DNA of 64,000 nucleotides from assembly GCF_002127655.1 (NCBI RefSeq), contig NZ_NEHB01000002.1, forward strand, positions 62,001 to 126,000, given 5' to 3'. Origin of the DNA: Janthinobacterium sp. GW456P. GTDB taxonomy: Bacteria > Pseudomonadota > Gammaproteobacteria > Burkholderiales > Burkholderiaceae_D. This document shows, piece by piece, positions 9,585 through 18,942 of the stretch. Position numbers and translations under genes: made by a program. The notes under the pieces are model-generated. The model was not told the DNA's origin. It did no database searches and saw only the letters and a program-made list of their open reading frames with translations. How positions within the stretch are numbered: position 1 is the first letter of the stretch; the number at the start of each line of letters is the position of its first letter.

Positions 9585-10829
9585 GTGAAAATATTAATCG
9601 TTAGCCAGTATTTTTGGCCAGAAAACTTTCGCATCAATGACCTGGCGACGGAATTGCAGCAGCGGGGGCATGAAGTCACCGTATTGACGGGCTGGCCGAA
9701 TTATCCTGAGGGAAAAATTTACGAGGATTTCAGCGAGAATCGAGCCAAATATACGCAATTTGGCGCGGTCCGGGTGGTGCGGGTACCGCTGACGCCGCGC
9801 GGCAAGGGAGCCTTGCGCCTGGCGCTCAATTACCTGAGTTTCGTTTTATCCGGCTCCTTGCTCGGCCCGCTCAAACTGATCGGCAAGAAATATGATGTGA
9901 TTTTCGTGTACGAGCCATCGCCGATCACTGTCGGCATCCCGGCTCTGGTGCTGAAGTTGTTCAAGAAGACGCCGATCGTGTTCTGGGCGCTTGACTTGTG
10001 GCCGGAATCGCTAAGCGCCGTTGGCGTCGTGAAATCACGCAAGGTGCTCAATGCGGTCGGAGTAATGGTGCGCTTCATTTATCGCCACTGCGACTTGATT
10101 TTGGCGCAATCCAAATCGTTTATCGGCGGGATAGAAAAGTATTGTCCGCAACGCGAGAAAATCCGCTATTTCCCTAGTTGGGCGGAAGAATTGTTTCATG
10201 AAGAAACGGTGATCCCGGCTCTTGAGGTGCCGTCCAAAGAAGGTGCATTTAATGTCCTATTCGCCGGCAATATCGGCGATGCGCAAGATTTCCCCACCAT
10301 CCTGGACGCTGCCGAGCGCTTGCGCGAACGGCGCGAGATTCGCTGGATTATTGTCGGTGACGGACGCATGGCCGACTGGGTCAGGGCGCAGGTCGCGCTC
10401 CGCGGCTTGCAGGATCAGGTGCTGATGCCGGGCCGCTTTGCACTCGAGCGCATGCCATCGTTTTTTGCCCATGCCGACACCTTGCTGGTGACACTGAAGG
10501 CCAGCGAGATCTTTGCCATGACGATTCCGGGCAAGGTCCAGACTTACCTCTCATCGGGCCTGCCGCTGATCGGCGCGCTCGATGGCGAAGGCGCCGAAGT
10601 GATTCGCGAGTCGGGCGCCGGTTATGCCTGTGCCGCCGGCGATGCCGCCGGCCTGGCCGATGCCGTGGTGCGCATGGCCGACGCCGGCGTAGAGCAACGC
10701 GCCGCGATGGGCGCAGCGGCGCAGCGCTGCTATGCAGAACAATTTGAGAAAAAACTGTTGATCGATAAGCTGGAAGGCCATTTTGCTGATCTCGTGTCAA
10801 CCAAGAATAAAGTGAGCAGCCATGTCTAA
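9585..10829 (+). CDS. Family 4-type glycosyltransferase (WbjE-like, probable FucNAc transferase)
   Basis: A 414-residue GT-B glycosyltransferase. The N-terminus KILIVSQYFWPENFRINDLA and the C-terminal region (FAGNIGDAQD and a glycine-rich stretch ending in the donor-binding part around GAEVIRESGAGYACA) fit the WbuB/WbjE subgroup. GTG 9585 is taken as the start because the protein then begins at the conserved beta strand. Longer in-frame starts would overlap fnlC and add an unconserved leader. It overlaps the next gene by 8 bases. In P. aeruginosa O11, the gene after wbjD is thought to add FucNAc, so the same role is inferred. Acceptor unknown; peripheral inner membrane likely. Confidence 0.85.
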   Translation: MKILIVSQYFWPENFRINDLATELQQRGHEVTVLTGWPNYPEGKIYEDFSENRAKYTQFGAVRVVRVPLTPRGKGALRLALNYLSFVLSGSLLGPLKLIGKKYDVIFVYEPSPITVGIPALVLKLFKKTPIVFWALDLWPESLSAVGVVKSRKVLNAVGVMVRFIYRHCDLILAQSKSFIGGIEKYCPQREKIRYFPSWAEELFHEETVIPALEVPSKEGAFNVLFAGNIGDAQDFPTILDAAERLRERREIRWIIVGDGRMADWVRAQVALRGLQDQVLMPGRFALERMPSFFAHADTLLVTLKASEIFAMTIPGKVQTYLSSGLPLIGALDGEGAEVIRESGAGYACAAGDAAGLADAVVRMADAGVEQRAAMGAAAQRCYAEQFEKKLLIDKLEGHFADLVSTKNKVSSHV

Positions 10830-11757
10830 CATCCTCGTTACCGGGGCCAGCGGCTTTGTCGGTACGGCCTTGTGCGCCGAACTGGAGCGGCGCTCCATTA
10901 CCTGCACAGCCGCGGTACGCAAGGCAAGCAATCCAGCCCAATTGGCGGTTGGCGAACTGAGCGCCACGACCGACTGGTCGCAGGCCCTGGCTGGCTGCGA
11001 TGCGGTGATCCACCTGGCGGCGCGGGTGCACGTCATGAACGACACATCGGACGATCCGCTGACCGCTTTCCGCGCCGTCAATGTGGCTGCCAGCGTGCAT
11101 CTGGCCAGGCAGGCCGCCCAGCATGGAGTGAAGCGGTTCGTCTTCGTCAGCAGCGTGAAAGTCAATGGCGAGGCCACAGGCACCCGGCCGTTTACCGCCT
11201 TCGACGCAGGCGCGCCGCAAGACCCATATGGCCAATCGAAGCTGGAGGCCGAACTGGCGCTGAAAGAAGTGGCGCTGGCCACCGGATTGGAGTTGGTGAT
11301 TGTCCGCCCGCCGCTGGTCTACGGGCCCGGTGTACGCGCCAATTTCATGCGTCTGATGCAACTGGCCAAAATCGGACTGCCACTGCCGCTGGGGGCGATT
11401 CATAACCAGCGCAGCATGGTGGCGCTGGACAATCTGGTCGATCTGCTGATCCTGTGCTGCCGTCATCCTGCTGCGCCGGGCCAGACCTTCATGGTGTCGG
11501 ACGATCACGATGTCAGCATCGGTGAATTGTTGCGCATGCTTGCCAGCGGCATGGGCAAGCGCACATGGCTGATGCCGGTGCCGGCCGGGCTGATCCAGCG
11601 TTGCGCCGCGCTGCTGGGCAAGAAAGCGGTGGCGGATCGGCTGCTCGGCTCGCTGCAAGTGGACATCGCCCATACCAAAGCTACGCTAGGCTGGAAACCG
11701 GTGCCGGATATACAGGAATCCATCAATAAAACCGTGGCACACTTTCTGAAACAATAA
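10822..11757 (+). CDS. NAD-dependent epimerase/4-ketoreductase (WbjF-like)
   Basis: A 311-residue extended SDR with GASGFVG at residues 8-14, SSVKVNGE near 110 and Y136/K140 in YGQSK. WbjF/WbpV-type proteins reduce the 4-keto sugar made by WbpM, giving D-FucNAc or D-QuiNAc nucleotides, and this gene sits just upstream of the initiating transferase and WbpM as in Pseudomonas O-antigen clusters. The product could thus be the first sugar of the repeat unit. Which C4 epimer is made cannot be read from sequence. ATG overlaps the glycosyltransferase stop by 8 bases. Confidence 0.85.
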   Translation: MSNILVTGASGFVGTALCAELERRSITCTAAVRKASNPAQLAVGELSATTDWSQALAGCDAVIHLAARVHVMNDTSDDPLTAFRAVNVAASVHLARQAAQHGVKRFVFVSSVKVNGEATGTRPFTAFDAGAPQDPYGQSKLEAELALKEVALATGLELVIVRPPLVYGPGVRANFMRLMQLAKIGLPLPLGAIHNQRSMVALDNLVDLLILCCRHPAAPGQTFMVSDDHDVSIGELLRMLASGMGKRTWLMPVPAGLIQRCAALLGKKAVADRLLGSLQVDIAHTKATLGWKPVPDIQESINKTVAHFLKQ

Positions 11758-11768
11758 CAAGTATAAGC

Positions 11769-12329
11769 ATGAAACGACTATTCGACCTGCTGCTGGCCCT
11801 GCTGGCCAGCCTAATTTTGCTGCTCCCTATCGTGCTGGTGGCGCTGTGCGTCAAATTGACATCGAAAGGCCCGGCGATCTACTGGTCGGATCGGGTGGGA
11901 CGCTACAACAAGATCTTCCGCATGCCGAAGTTCCGTACCATGCGTACCGACACGCCTGCGGTGGCGACCCATTTGCTGGCCGATCCGAAGCGCTTCCTGA
12001 CACCGTGCGGCTCTTTTTTACGTAAATCCAGCCTGGATGAACTACCCCAGCTTTGGAGTATTCTGTGCGGTAATATGAGTTTTGTCGGCCCACGCCCGGC
12101 ACTATTCAACCAGGACGACCTGATCGCGCTGCGCACCCAGAATGGAGTGGACGCAATCCTGCCCGGCCTGACCGGATGGGCTCAGGTTAACGGCCGCGAC
12201 GAATTGCCGATTCCAGAAAAGGTCAAACTCGACGTGGAATACATGCAACATCAATCGTTGGCGCTGGATTTGAAAATTATCTTACTGACATTCATGAAAG
12301 TCGTACGCCGCGATGGGGTGACCCATTAG
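11769..12329 (+). CDS. Undecaprenyl-phosphate sugar phosphotransferase (initiating transferase)
   Basis: A 186-residue bacterial sugar transferase (PglC/WcaJ C-terminal type). It has one N-terminal hydrophobic segment (residues about 6-30), the basic FRMPKFRTM stretch, SSLDELPQL, GNMSFVGPRP and GLTGWAQVNGRDE, all hallmarks of the family. It would attach the first sugar-1-phosphate of the repeat unit to undecaprenyl phosphate at the cytoplasmic face. It is the short, catalytic-domain-only form. In P. aeruginosa this position holds WbpL, a different (WecA-type) enzyme, so the cluster has a non-homologous replacement here. Confidence 0.92.
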   Translation: MKRLFDLLLALLASLILLLPIVLVALCVKLTSKGPAIYWSDRVGRYNKIFRMPKFRTMRTDTPAVATHLLADPKRFLTPCGSFLRKSSLDELPQLWSILCGNMSFVGPRPALFNQDDLIALRTQNGVDAILPGLTGWAQVNGRDELPIPEKVKLDVEYMQHQSLALDLKIILLTFMKVVRRDGVTH

Positions 12330-12423
12330 ATTGGCGGTTGTTGTTATTCCTGCATCATGTGCTGGCGGCAGATAATATTCGCCATTCAATAGCACTCATC
12401 TCCAATTACGCTTGAATAGAAAA

Positions 12424-14373
12424 ATGAAATCATTTCTTGATTTATCACGTATCCAGAAACAATTGATAGCGGCGACGGCAGATTTAATTTTCCTGCCACT
12501 AACATTTTGTTGCGCAATTCTCTTGCGGTACGATTTATCAAGCGCCCCATTGTTTACGCATTACCTGTGGCTGATTATTTCCGTACCGGTCATTTCGATT
12601 CCTATTTTCATACGGCTAGGCTTGTACCGTGCCGTCATCCGCTTCATCGACCAGAAAATCGTTTATGTTGTCATACTCGGCGTTACTATTTCAGTAGCAA
12701 TGCTGGTCACCTTGGCGGCCCTGGTCACCCATATGTCGGGGCTGTCGCGCGGCGTCTTTGGTATTTACTGGATCAGCGCGATCACCTATGTGGTGGCGAG
12801 TCGCTTCCTGGCGCGTGGTTTTCTGCTGTACCCGCATGGCAGCCAGCAAACGGTGCGGGTCGCTATTTACGGCGCGGGAAAAGCTGGTTCGCAGTTGGCC
12901 AAAGCACTGCGCGCGGGCGAGGAGTATCTGCCGGTGGCCTTCATCGACGATATGGCGGAATTAAATGGCGCCACCATAGGCGGTATCAAGGTCCATAGCG
13001 CAGCCTATCTGCCGGAGTTGATCAGCAAGGCGAAGATCAGCGAAGTCCTGCTGGCCATGCCGTCGCTGTCTAAAAGCAGGCAAAAGCACATCCTGAACAA
13101 GCTGGAAACGCTCAAGGTCAAGGTCAAAGTGACGCCGCCGGTGGAAAGCCTGGTCAGCGGCGAGCTGCGCCTGCAGGATGTGCGCGACATTGAAATCGAA
13201 GATTTGCTGGGGCGCGACCAAGTCGCGCCCGATCTGACGCTGGTCGCCAGCTGCATCACTGGCAAATCCGTGATGGTAACGGGTGCCGGGGGCTCGATCG
13301 GCTCCGAACTATGCCGGCAGATTATCCGTTTGCGACCGGCGCGTCTGATTTTACTGGAAATGTCCGAATTTGCTCTTTATTCCATCAAACAGGAACTCAA
13401 GGGATTGAACAGCGGCCAGGGATTTGAACTGGATCTGATTCCTTTTCTTGGTTCTGTACTGGATACGGAAAAATGCAAACGCATCATGAGCACCTTCACG
13501 GTTGAAACGGTCTACCACGCTGCCGCCTATAAGCATGTGCCGCTGGTAGAACACAATCCGATCGAAGGGGTACGCAATAATGTATTCGGCACTTTAAGCA
13601 TTGCGCGAGCGGCAGTGGATGCAGGAGTAAAATGTTTTGTACTGATTTCAACTGACAAAGCGGTACGTCCGACCAATGTGATGGGCACCACCAAGCGTTT
13701 AGCAGAATTGATTTTGCAAGCATTTGCGCGCGAAGGCAATCGAACGCGCTTCTGCATGGTGCGTTTTGGCAATGTACTGGGTTCATCCGGTTCGGTGGTG
13801 CCGTTGTTTCGTAAACAAATCATGAATGGCGGACCAATCACGTTGACCCATCCGGAAATTACACGCTATTTCATGACTATTCCTGAAGCTGCACAACTAG
13901 TACTGCAAGCCGGCGCAATGGGTTCGGGTGGCGATGTATTCGTCCTCGATATGGGAGAACCGATCAAAATTATGGACCTCGCCGAAAGAATGGTGCATCT
14001 GAGCGGACTTGAAGTCAGAAGCAAAGCCGCGCCAGATGGGATAGAAATTTCCCACGTCGGCTTGCGCCCAGGGGAAAAACTGTATGAAGAATTATTAATT
14101 GGCGATAACGTTGAAGGAACCGAACATCCCCTTATCATGCGCGCCCAAGAATCTGAAATTCCTTGGGCTGAATTACAGATTATTTTAAGCGACTTGGACG
14201 CGGCTTGCGAGCGTTTTGAATTCGAGACTGTACGTACTTTGCTGCTGCGTGCCGTTCAGGAATACTCACCGCAATGCGGAATCGAGGATTTGATCTGGTA
14301 CGAGCAAAGAAAGTCTCTAACGCTGCCCGGCGATTCCTCAAAAACATCCCCCCATCTACAAAATTCGAATTAA
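12424..14373 (+). CDS. wbpM: WbpM-type membrane UDP-sugar 4,6-dehydratase
   Basis: A 649-residue FlaA1/WbpM-family protein. Four hydrophobic segments lie in residues 15-130. A first Rossmann domain (AIYGAGKAGSQL, about 147-158) and a catalytic SDR domain (VTGAGGSIGSEL, about 285-296) follow. The active strand STDKAVRPTNVMGTTKR has Met instead of Tyr, as in WbpM, which uses a Ser-Met-Lys set. It converts UDP-GlcNAc to the 4-keto-6-deoxy sugar used for QuiNAc or FucNAc. Typical full length. ATG 12424 is used; a TTG 12 bases upstream is possible. Likely the last gene of the rightward operon. Confidence 0.92.
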   Translation: MKSFLDLSRIQKQLIAATADLIFLPLTFCCAILLRYDLSSAPLFTHYLWLIISVPVISIPIFIRLGLYRAVIRFIDQKIVYVVILGVTISVAMLVTLAALVTHMSGLSRGVFGIYWISAITYVVASRFLARGFLLYPHGSQQTVRVAIYGAGKAGSQLAKALRAGEEYLPVAFIDDMAELNGATIGGIKVHSAAYLPELISKAKISEVLLAMPSLSKSRQKHILNKLETLKVKVKVTPPVESLVSGELRLQDVRDIEIEDLLGRDQVAPDLTLVASCITGKSVMVTGAGGSIGSELCRQIIRLRPARLILLEMSEFALYSIKQELKGLNSGQGFELDLIPFLGSVLDTEKCKRIMSTFTVETVYHAAAYKHVPLVEHNPIEGVRNNVFGTLSIARAAVDAGVKCFVLISTDKAVRPTNVMGTTKRLAELILQAFAREGNRTRFCMVRFGNVLGSSGSVVPLFRKQIMNGGPITLTHPEITRYFMTIPEAAQLVLQAGAMGSGGDVFVLDMGEPIKIMDLAERMVHLSGLEVRSKAAPDGIEISHVGLRPGEKLYEELLIGDNVEGTEHPLIMRAQESEIPWAELQIILSDLDAACERFEFETVRTLLLRAVQEYSPQCGIEDLIWYEQRKSLTLPGDSSKTSPHLQNSN

Positions 14374-14833
14374 TAGTGGTGCGGAAGCAACAGCAGTGGA
14401 AGTCAAGCCACGCCACCTTGACGTTCTCGGGAAGGTGGCAAAAAACAAATTCGTATCGATGACCGCCTTGACCAAGCAAGCGGCCATCCTGCCAGACTGC
14501 GATTAAAGGATATACTAAGGAGCGTCGCACTGTTAACATACAATTGACGTCATTTTCTCCTGCACTGGAAAACTGATGAGTGTTTTACATTTTTTCCAAA
14601 TGTACCACGCTAATAGATATCTGTTGATAAATCCATTTATTTTATGCAGTAGCATTCGCCTGAATAGTAAAAATAATAGATGATGTTTTTTAGAGTGGAT
14701 GATAAAAATGCATCTTACATCTTTCAATATTACATAGTAATAGACATGATGCGACCAAGTCGTATGCCATACGAGTAAAAATTATTTTAGAAAAAAATAC
14801 CTTTATCAACATCGACTTAGATAGTAAAAAATT
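14374..14833. other. AT-rich gap between wbpM and the Wzz-like gene
   Basis: About 460 bases with strikingly low GC, especially 14560-14830. No convincing coding frame or RNA was seen. A promoter for the following gene is likely here, but many TATAAT-like strings make any single choice unreliable. Confidence 0.55.
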
Positions 14834-16066
14834 ATGGAAAAATATGATGAGCTCAGCGAAGAAAATAATGACGGCAACCAGTTTGGAATTCCTCTGATGG
14901 ATCTATTCCCTCCATTATGGCGCTCGCGCTGGATAATTATTGGCGTCACCGTCGTTGCATCAGGACTTGGCTTATGGCAGGGAATACATGCGGCAAAATA
15001 TCAAAGTGAGGGTTTCCTGCAGTTCGGCGGAGCAATTCCAATACCGTTGGATAGAAATATGAAAGACAAAGAGCCTCCTCCTGGTATCATGCTAGCCGAT
15101 TATAAACGTTATGCTGCATTCTTCAGTACTAGCGGACGCTTTACCGAATTTATTCAGCAAAACAAGCTTGAAGCCACACCTGGCGTAGATGGCCTACGCA
15201 AAGTATTTTCTTCTGCGGAAGAAATTTCAAAACTGATGCAGCCAGTTTTCCCATTCACAAAACTTGATGCCAAGGAGTTAATGGATCAACCCAAGGATGG
15301 TGGTAACAATGTCATTGGCCTACGCATTGTGTATGCGGCAGGAAGTGGGGAAAACGCCCAGCGTATGGTTGGATTGTTGGGGCGCTACGCAATGGACAGC
15401 ATTACTTATATGATTTATTCCGATGTATTGCGTTTTAAGTATAGCGAAATTACAGCACTTATTACCAAACTCGATAATGACATTATTGAAAATAGAGAAA
15501 AACTTGATCTTTATAAACGTAAAAGCGCAGCCCTGAAACAGATTGTGATGCGCTACCCGGAATCGGCCAACCAAACTTCGCGCCAGGTGATTTCAGTCAC
15601 GGAAGACAATGCACGCTATTTGTCGCCGGTCACGCAACTAATGACGACAGAAGTAGATACAGCGATAACCGACGAATTGATCTACCATACGAAGCGCGAA
15701 CAGCAAAAAAATATTTTGCTGCGTGAATATTATGGTCAAGCTAAAATTCTGCTGGATAACACTAAATCTGGAGAGACCGTCTTGCGCGGACTGGAGTCGG
15801 TAAAGTTAGCGGTGTTCAAGACCAAAGATCTAAAGGATAAGACAACCCAAGAGGTGTACAACAAAATCACCATAGACAACCAGTTGGCAAATAACCTGTA
15901 CCTCGAAAAGAGTCGCTTTATCGCGGGGCCAAGCTTGCCGGAACACCGCTCGACACGCCTGTCTGCTGCGCTGCTACGGGCATTTGCAATAGGATTGTTT
16001 GGATCTATAATCGTCGTATTAGGACGCGCTTGGTGGATTAAGAACCGCTCGAAGTTTGATATTTAA
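14834..16066 (+). CDS. Wzz/chain-length-determinant-like membrane protein
   Basis: A 410-residue protein with the Wzz architecture. A cytoplasmic N-terminus is followed by a membrane segment at about residues 33-50, a long periplasmic part with helical, charged stretches (about 190-370) and a second membrane segment at about 378-400, ending in a short basic tail. Wzz-type copolymerases set O-antigen or capsule chain length. Sequence conservation is weak: the usual proline-rich stretch before the last membrane segment is reduced to AGPSLPEHR. No tyrosine-kinase domain is attached. The gene is AT-rich like the rest of the sugar locus and stands alone after a 460-base gap. Confidence 0.72.
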   Translation: MEKYDELSEENNDGNQFGIPLMDLFPPLWRSRWIIIGVTVVASGLGLWQGIHAAKYQSEGFLQFGGAIPIPLDRNMKDKEPPPGIMLADYKRYAAFFSTSGRFTEFIQQNKLEATPGVDGLRKVFSSAEEISKLMQPVFPFTKLDAKELMDQPKDGGNNVIGLRIVYAAGSGENAQRMVGLLGRYAMDSITYMIYSDVLRFKYSEITALITKLDNDIIENREKLDLYKRKSAALKQIVMRYPESANQTSRQVISVTEDNARYLSPVTQLMTTEVDTAITDELIYHTKREQQKNILLREYYGQAKILLDNTKSGETVLRGLESVKLAVFKTKDLKDKTTQEVYNKITIDNQLANNLYLEKSRFIAGPSLPEHRSTRLSAALLRAFAIGLFGSIIVVLGRAWWIKNRSKFDI

Positions 16067-16788
16067 GGCTCTGTAATCGATAATAACGGAAAGCATGGAC
16101 GCATCTCCGTGGCCGTGCTGTCTGACTCTCTATACCCATCATGCAGGGAGCTGATCATGCGGCTAGCCGAATGGATCAACTTTATCGCTTAGTTTGCTCA
16201 CCTGAGCAAACTAAGCGGCAGGTTGGAATCTTCCTGCTCCAGGATAATTTACCTCAACACGTGACCTTGGCGCTGCTTGAAAGGGCGGCGCAGCCGCGCT
16301 TGGCCAGCCCCGTTTGGCAGTCCGAGTCACTTGTACCGGAATGGTCGGAGCCCACGAACTCCAGTTGCAGGAATCGAAGAAAGGCGCGCTCCAGATGATA
16401 TTTCCAGCCCAACGCCGGAGTGTACATGCGAATAATCACGGATTGCGAATGAACAAGTCGGGATCTTGGCGGCACGCAACTGCACCGGGTAAATCCCATA
16501 TTTCGTCACAGGCACAAGGGCGTTGACGAACGCGCAGCCGCACAGCTGTCTGTCCCCGTGATCGACAAGGATATCTTTTTGGTCACCGATGTCCATGCGA
16601 TCTGGCAGTCTTTTGCCAGAGAGGCATTATCCATCGGACAGTCAACTTGCGCGCCTGCATCTGCAGGGCGCCGTTCGCGTGCATGACGTCATGCCTACCA
16701 CTGCCATTTGCGGCAGTGGTCATGGCCATTTCACGGCGCAAGAATTGTGATTTTTCGACAAAACGCACAATCATCTCTCAACTGGGAT
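16067..16788. other. Intergenic region at the end of the polysaccharide locus
   Basis: About 720 bases with only short, unconvincing frames. It contains a perfect 15-base inverted repeat at 16186-16217 (listed separately). The GC rise from left to right marks the border between the sugar locus and the core genome. Remnants of a lost gene are possible but no family was recognised. Confidence 0.55.
16186..16217. repeat. Perfect 15-base inverted repeat with 2-base spacer
   Basis: The arm CGCTTAGTTTGCTCA (16186-16200) is followed by CC and its exact reverse complement (16203-16217). No T-run follows on either strand, so a simple intrinsic terminator is not indicated. It lies 120 bases after the Wzz-like gene and could be a cruciform, operator or end of a lost mobile element. 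Confidence 0.8.
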
Positions 16789-18351
16789 TCACTGCTTCAA
16801 CAAACCACCCAGCAATGCCGCCACTTTCTGCTTCGGCTTGACTGCGGCAGGCGCCATGCTGGCGGCAGCCGGGGCTGCGGCCTTGGCCGGCTCATATGGC
16901 TTGAGGAACCAGGGATCAGCCTTTTCGCGTCGTGCGCCGGGACCAAAAGCGGGACGCGCACCGCGCTCCGCGGAGCGGCTGTCGCGGCTATCGCCGGCAT
17001 GGCGGCTCTCGGGGGCGCGCGCCGGGCGTGCCTCGCCACCTTCGCTGCGGCGCGGCGGACGGCGCTCGCTGTCGCCGCTGCGGGCAGGCGCCGGGTTGAA
17101 GCCCGTCAATTCGCCGCGCTTGATGCTTTGCTTGATGAGTTTCTCGATATCGGCCAGCAAGCGCTCGTCCTTATCCGAGTAGATCGAAATGGCGTCGCCC
17201 GAGGCGCCGGCGCGGCCCGTGCGGCCGATGCGGTGCACATAGTCTTCCGCGTTGTACGGCAAGTCGAAGTTGATGACGCAAGGCAGGTCGGAAATATCCA
17301 GGCCGCGCGCCGCCACGTCGGTCGCCACCAGCACGTCGATCTCGCCCTTCTTGAACGCCTCCAGCGCCGCCATGCGTTCCTGCTGGCTCTTGTCGCCGTG
17401 AATCGCCGTGGCGCTCATGCCTTCCTGCTCCAGCACGCGGGCCAGGCGCGAGGCGCCGATCTTGGTGTTCGAGAATACGATGACCTGCTTCAAGTCGCGC
17501 TGGCGCAGCAGATGGGCGACCAGGGCATGCTTCTGGTCTTCCGTCACCTTGTAGACCACTTGCGTGACCTTGTCGGCCGTCTGGTTGCTGCGCGCCACCT
17601 CGATCGTCAGCGGATCGTTGAGGAAGGTGGCGGCCAGTTTCTTGATTTCTGGCGAGAACGTCGCCGAGAACATCAGGTTCTGGCGTTGCTTCGGCAGCAA
17701 GTTAATGATGCGTTGCAAGTCCGGCAGGAAACCCATGTCCAGCATGCGGTCGGCTTCATCCATGACCAGCATCTGTACCTGGCTCAGGCTGATGTTCTTT
17801 TGCTCGATATGGTCGAGCAGGCGGCCCGGTGTGGCGATGACGATTTCCACGCCGCCGCGCAGGATGACGGTTTGCGGCTTCATGTCCATGCCGCCGAAGA
17901 CGACGGTCGAGCGCAGCGGCGTGTGCTTGGCGTAGGCCTTGACGTTTTCCGCCACCTGCACCGCCAACTCACGCGTCGGCGTGAGGATCAGCGCGCGCAC
18001 AGGATGGCGCGCCGGCGACATGCTGCTGCTGGCGTGCGCCATCAGCAACTGGATGATCGGCAAGGAAAAACCGGCCGTCTTGCCGGTGCCCGTTTGCGCG
18101 GCGCCCATCACATCGCGGCCCTGCAGCACCACGGGTATCGCTTGTTCCTGGATCGGTGTCGGATGGGTGTAACCCTGATCGGTCAACGCGCGCTGGATTT
18201 CCGGCGCGAGGCCAAAGTCGGCAAAAGTCAGGCTGGGAGCAGCGGATGCGGCAGGTGCTGGTGCTGGTGCTGGTGCAGGCGCAGCGGCGACGGGCGCCGC
18301 TTCAGGGGCAATCGCCGGGCTGGGCGTAGGAGTCGATTCGGTTTCAGACAT
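16789..18351 (-). CDS. DEAD-box ATP-dependent RNA helicase (RhlE-like)
   Basis: A 520-residue helicase with the ordered motifs of the family: Q motif (PTPIQEQAIP), motif I AQTGTGKT, Ia PTRELAVQ, II DEAD, III SAT, V ATDVAARGLDI and VI HRIGRTGR. It unwinds short RNA duplexes in ribosome assembly or mRNA turnover. The Ala/Pro-rich N-terminal 40 residues and the basic C-terminal tail (RSGDSERRPPRRSEGG and beyond) are low-complexity and probably RNA-binding. ATG 18351 is chosen because the protein then starts MSETEST. ATG 18387 would add 12 residues. RhlE is the closest named group, judged by motif spacing only. Confidence 0.9.
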   Translation of the reverse strand: MSETESTPTPSPAIAPEAAPVAAAPAPAPAPAPAASAAPSLTFADFGLAPEIQRALTDQGYTHPTPIQEQAIPVVLQGRDVMGAAQTGTGKTAGFSLPIIQLLMAHASSSMSPARHPVRALILTPTRELAVQVAENVKAYAKHTPLRSTVVFGGMDMKPQTVILRGGVEIVIATPGRLLDHIEQKNISLSQVQMLVMDEADRMLDMGFLPDLQRIINLLPKQRQNLMFSATFSPEIKKLAATFLNDPLTIEVARSNQTADKVTQVVYKVTEDQKHALVAHLLRQRDLKQVIVFSNTKIGASRLARVLEQEGMSATAIHGDKSQQERMAALEAFKKGEIDVLVATDVAARGLDISDLPCVINFDLPYNAEDYVHRIGRTGRAGASGDAISIYSDKDERLLADIEKLIKQSIKRGELTGFNPAPARSGDSERRPPRRSEGGEARPARAPESRHAGDSRDSRSAERGARPAFGPGARREKADPWFLKPYEPAKAAAPAAASMAPAAVKPKQKVAALLGGLLKQ

Positions 18352-18662
18352 AAATTTTCTGGTGTGCCTCCGCACTGCGGAAGCCATGCTTTCTCAATAA
18401 ACAACATTTCGGGGCACGGGCAGCTCCGTCTTGCAAGCCATGGATCATTGTTCTTGCGGCACCTCCGTGCTCCGGGACATGCTGTATGGCGTATGCGGGA
18501 GCGTCGAAGAGATGTGCTGCGATGGCGGCGGAGATCGCGCCGGCGGAACATCGCGCGCAGAAGATACAATATCAGTGCTGTAAACGATACCCTAATTCAC
18601 CGCAACTGTACACGGAAACCGTGATTTTTGAGCAAAAAGCGTTCCAGCAACGAGGCGCCGGG
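18352..18662. other. Divergent intergenic region between the helicase and a small Cys-rich protein gene
   Basis: About 310 bases. It must contain the leftward helicase promoter and the rightward promoter of the small gene. No operator, RNA or convincing coding frame was identified, although an open frame extends upstream of the chosen start of the small gene. Confidence 0.5.
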
Positions 18663-18932
18663 ATGCCGTATTATGCCCGCTCCTATGCCAGCTCCACCGC
18701 CCCGTCCCTCACCATGCCCACCCCGCCTTTCCCCCTCGATCCGCAACCGCAGCCGCCCAGCAAACCGGGCAATGACGAGTGCTGCCACAGCGGTTGCACC
18801 TTTTGCGTACTGGAAATGTACCAGGAGGACCTGGCCGCCTACGAAGCGGCCCTGAGGGCCTGGCAGCAGCGCCAGCAAGCCGCTGCCGTCCCCACTGCCC
18901 AGGGCGTCAAGAAACCGCGCAAGCGCGCTTAA
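18663..18932 (+). CDS. Oxidoreductase-like-domain small protein
   Basis: An 89-residue protein rich in proline near the N-terminus, with the motif DECCHSGCTFCVLEMYQEDL typical of the oxidoreductase-like N-terminal domain (four Cys in DECC-x2-GC-x2-C). The C-terminus is Lys/Arg-rich (KKPRKRA). The molecular function of this family is unknown; metal binding by the cysteines is plausible. Start choice: ATG 18663 follows a CGAGG. ATG 18714 (72 residues) is an alternative, and a longer in-frame ATG at 18486 gives an implausible leader. It converges with the chemotaxis receptor gene, 10 bases apart. Confidence 0.75.
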   Translation: MPYYARSYASSTAPSLTMPTPPFPLDPQPQPPSKPGNDECCHSGCTFCVLEMYQEDLAAYEAALRAWQQRQQAAAVPTAQGVKKPRKRA

Positions 18933-18942
18933 CTTAATTCAA

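Noticed and set aside
16708-18624. A 638-codon plus-strand open frame
   Set aside because: Antisense to the DEAD-box helicase; Arg/His-rich without homologous motifs.
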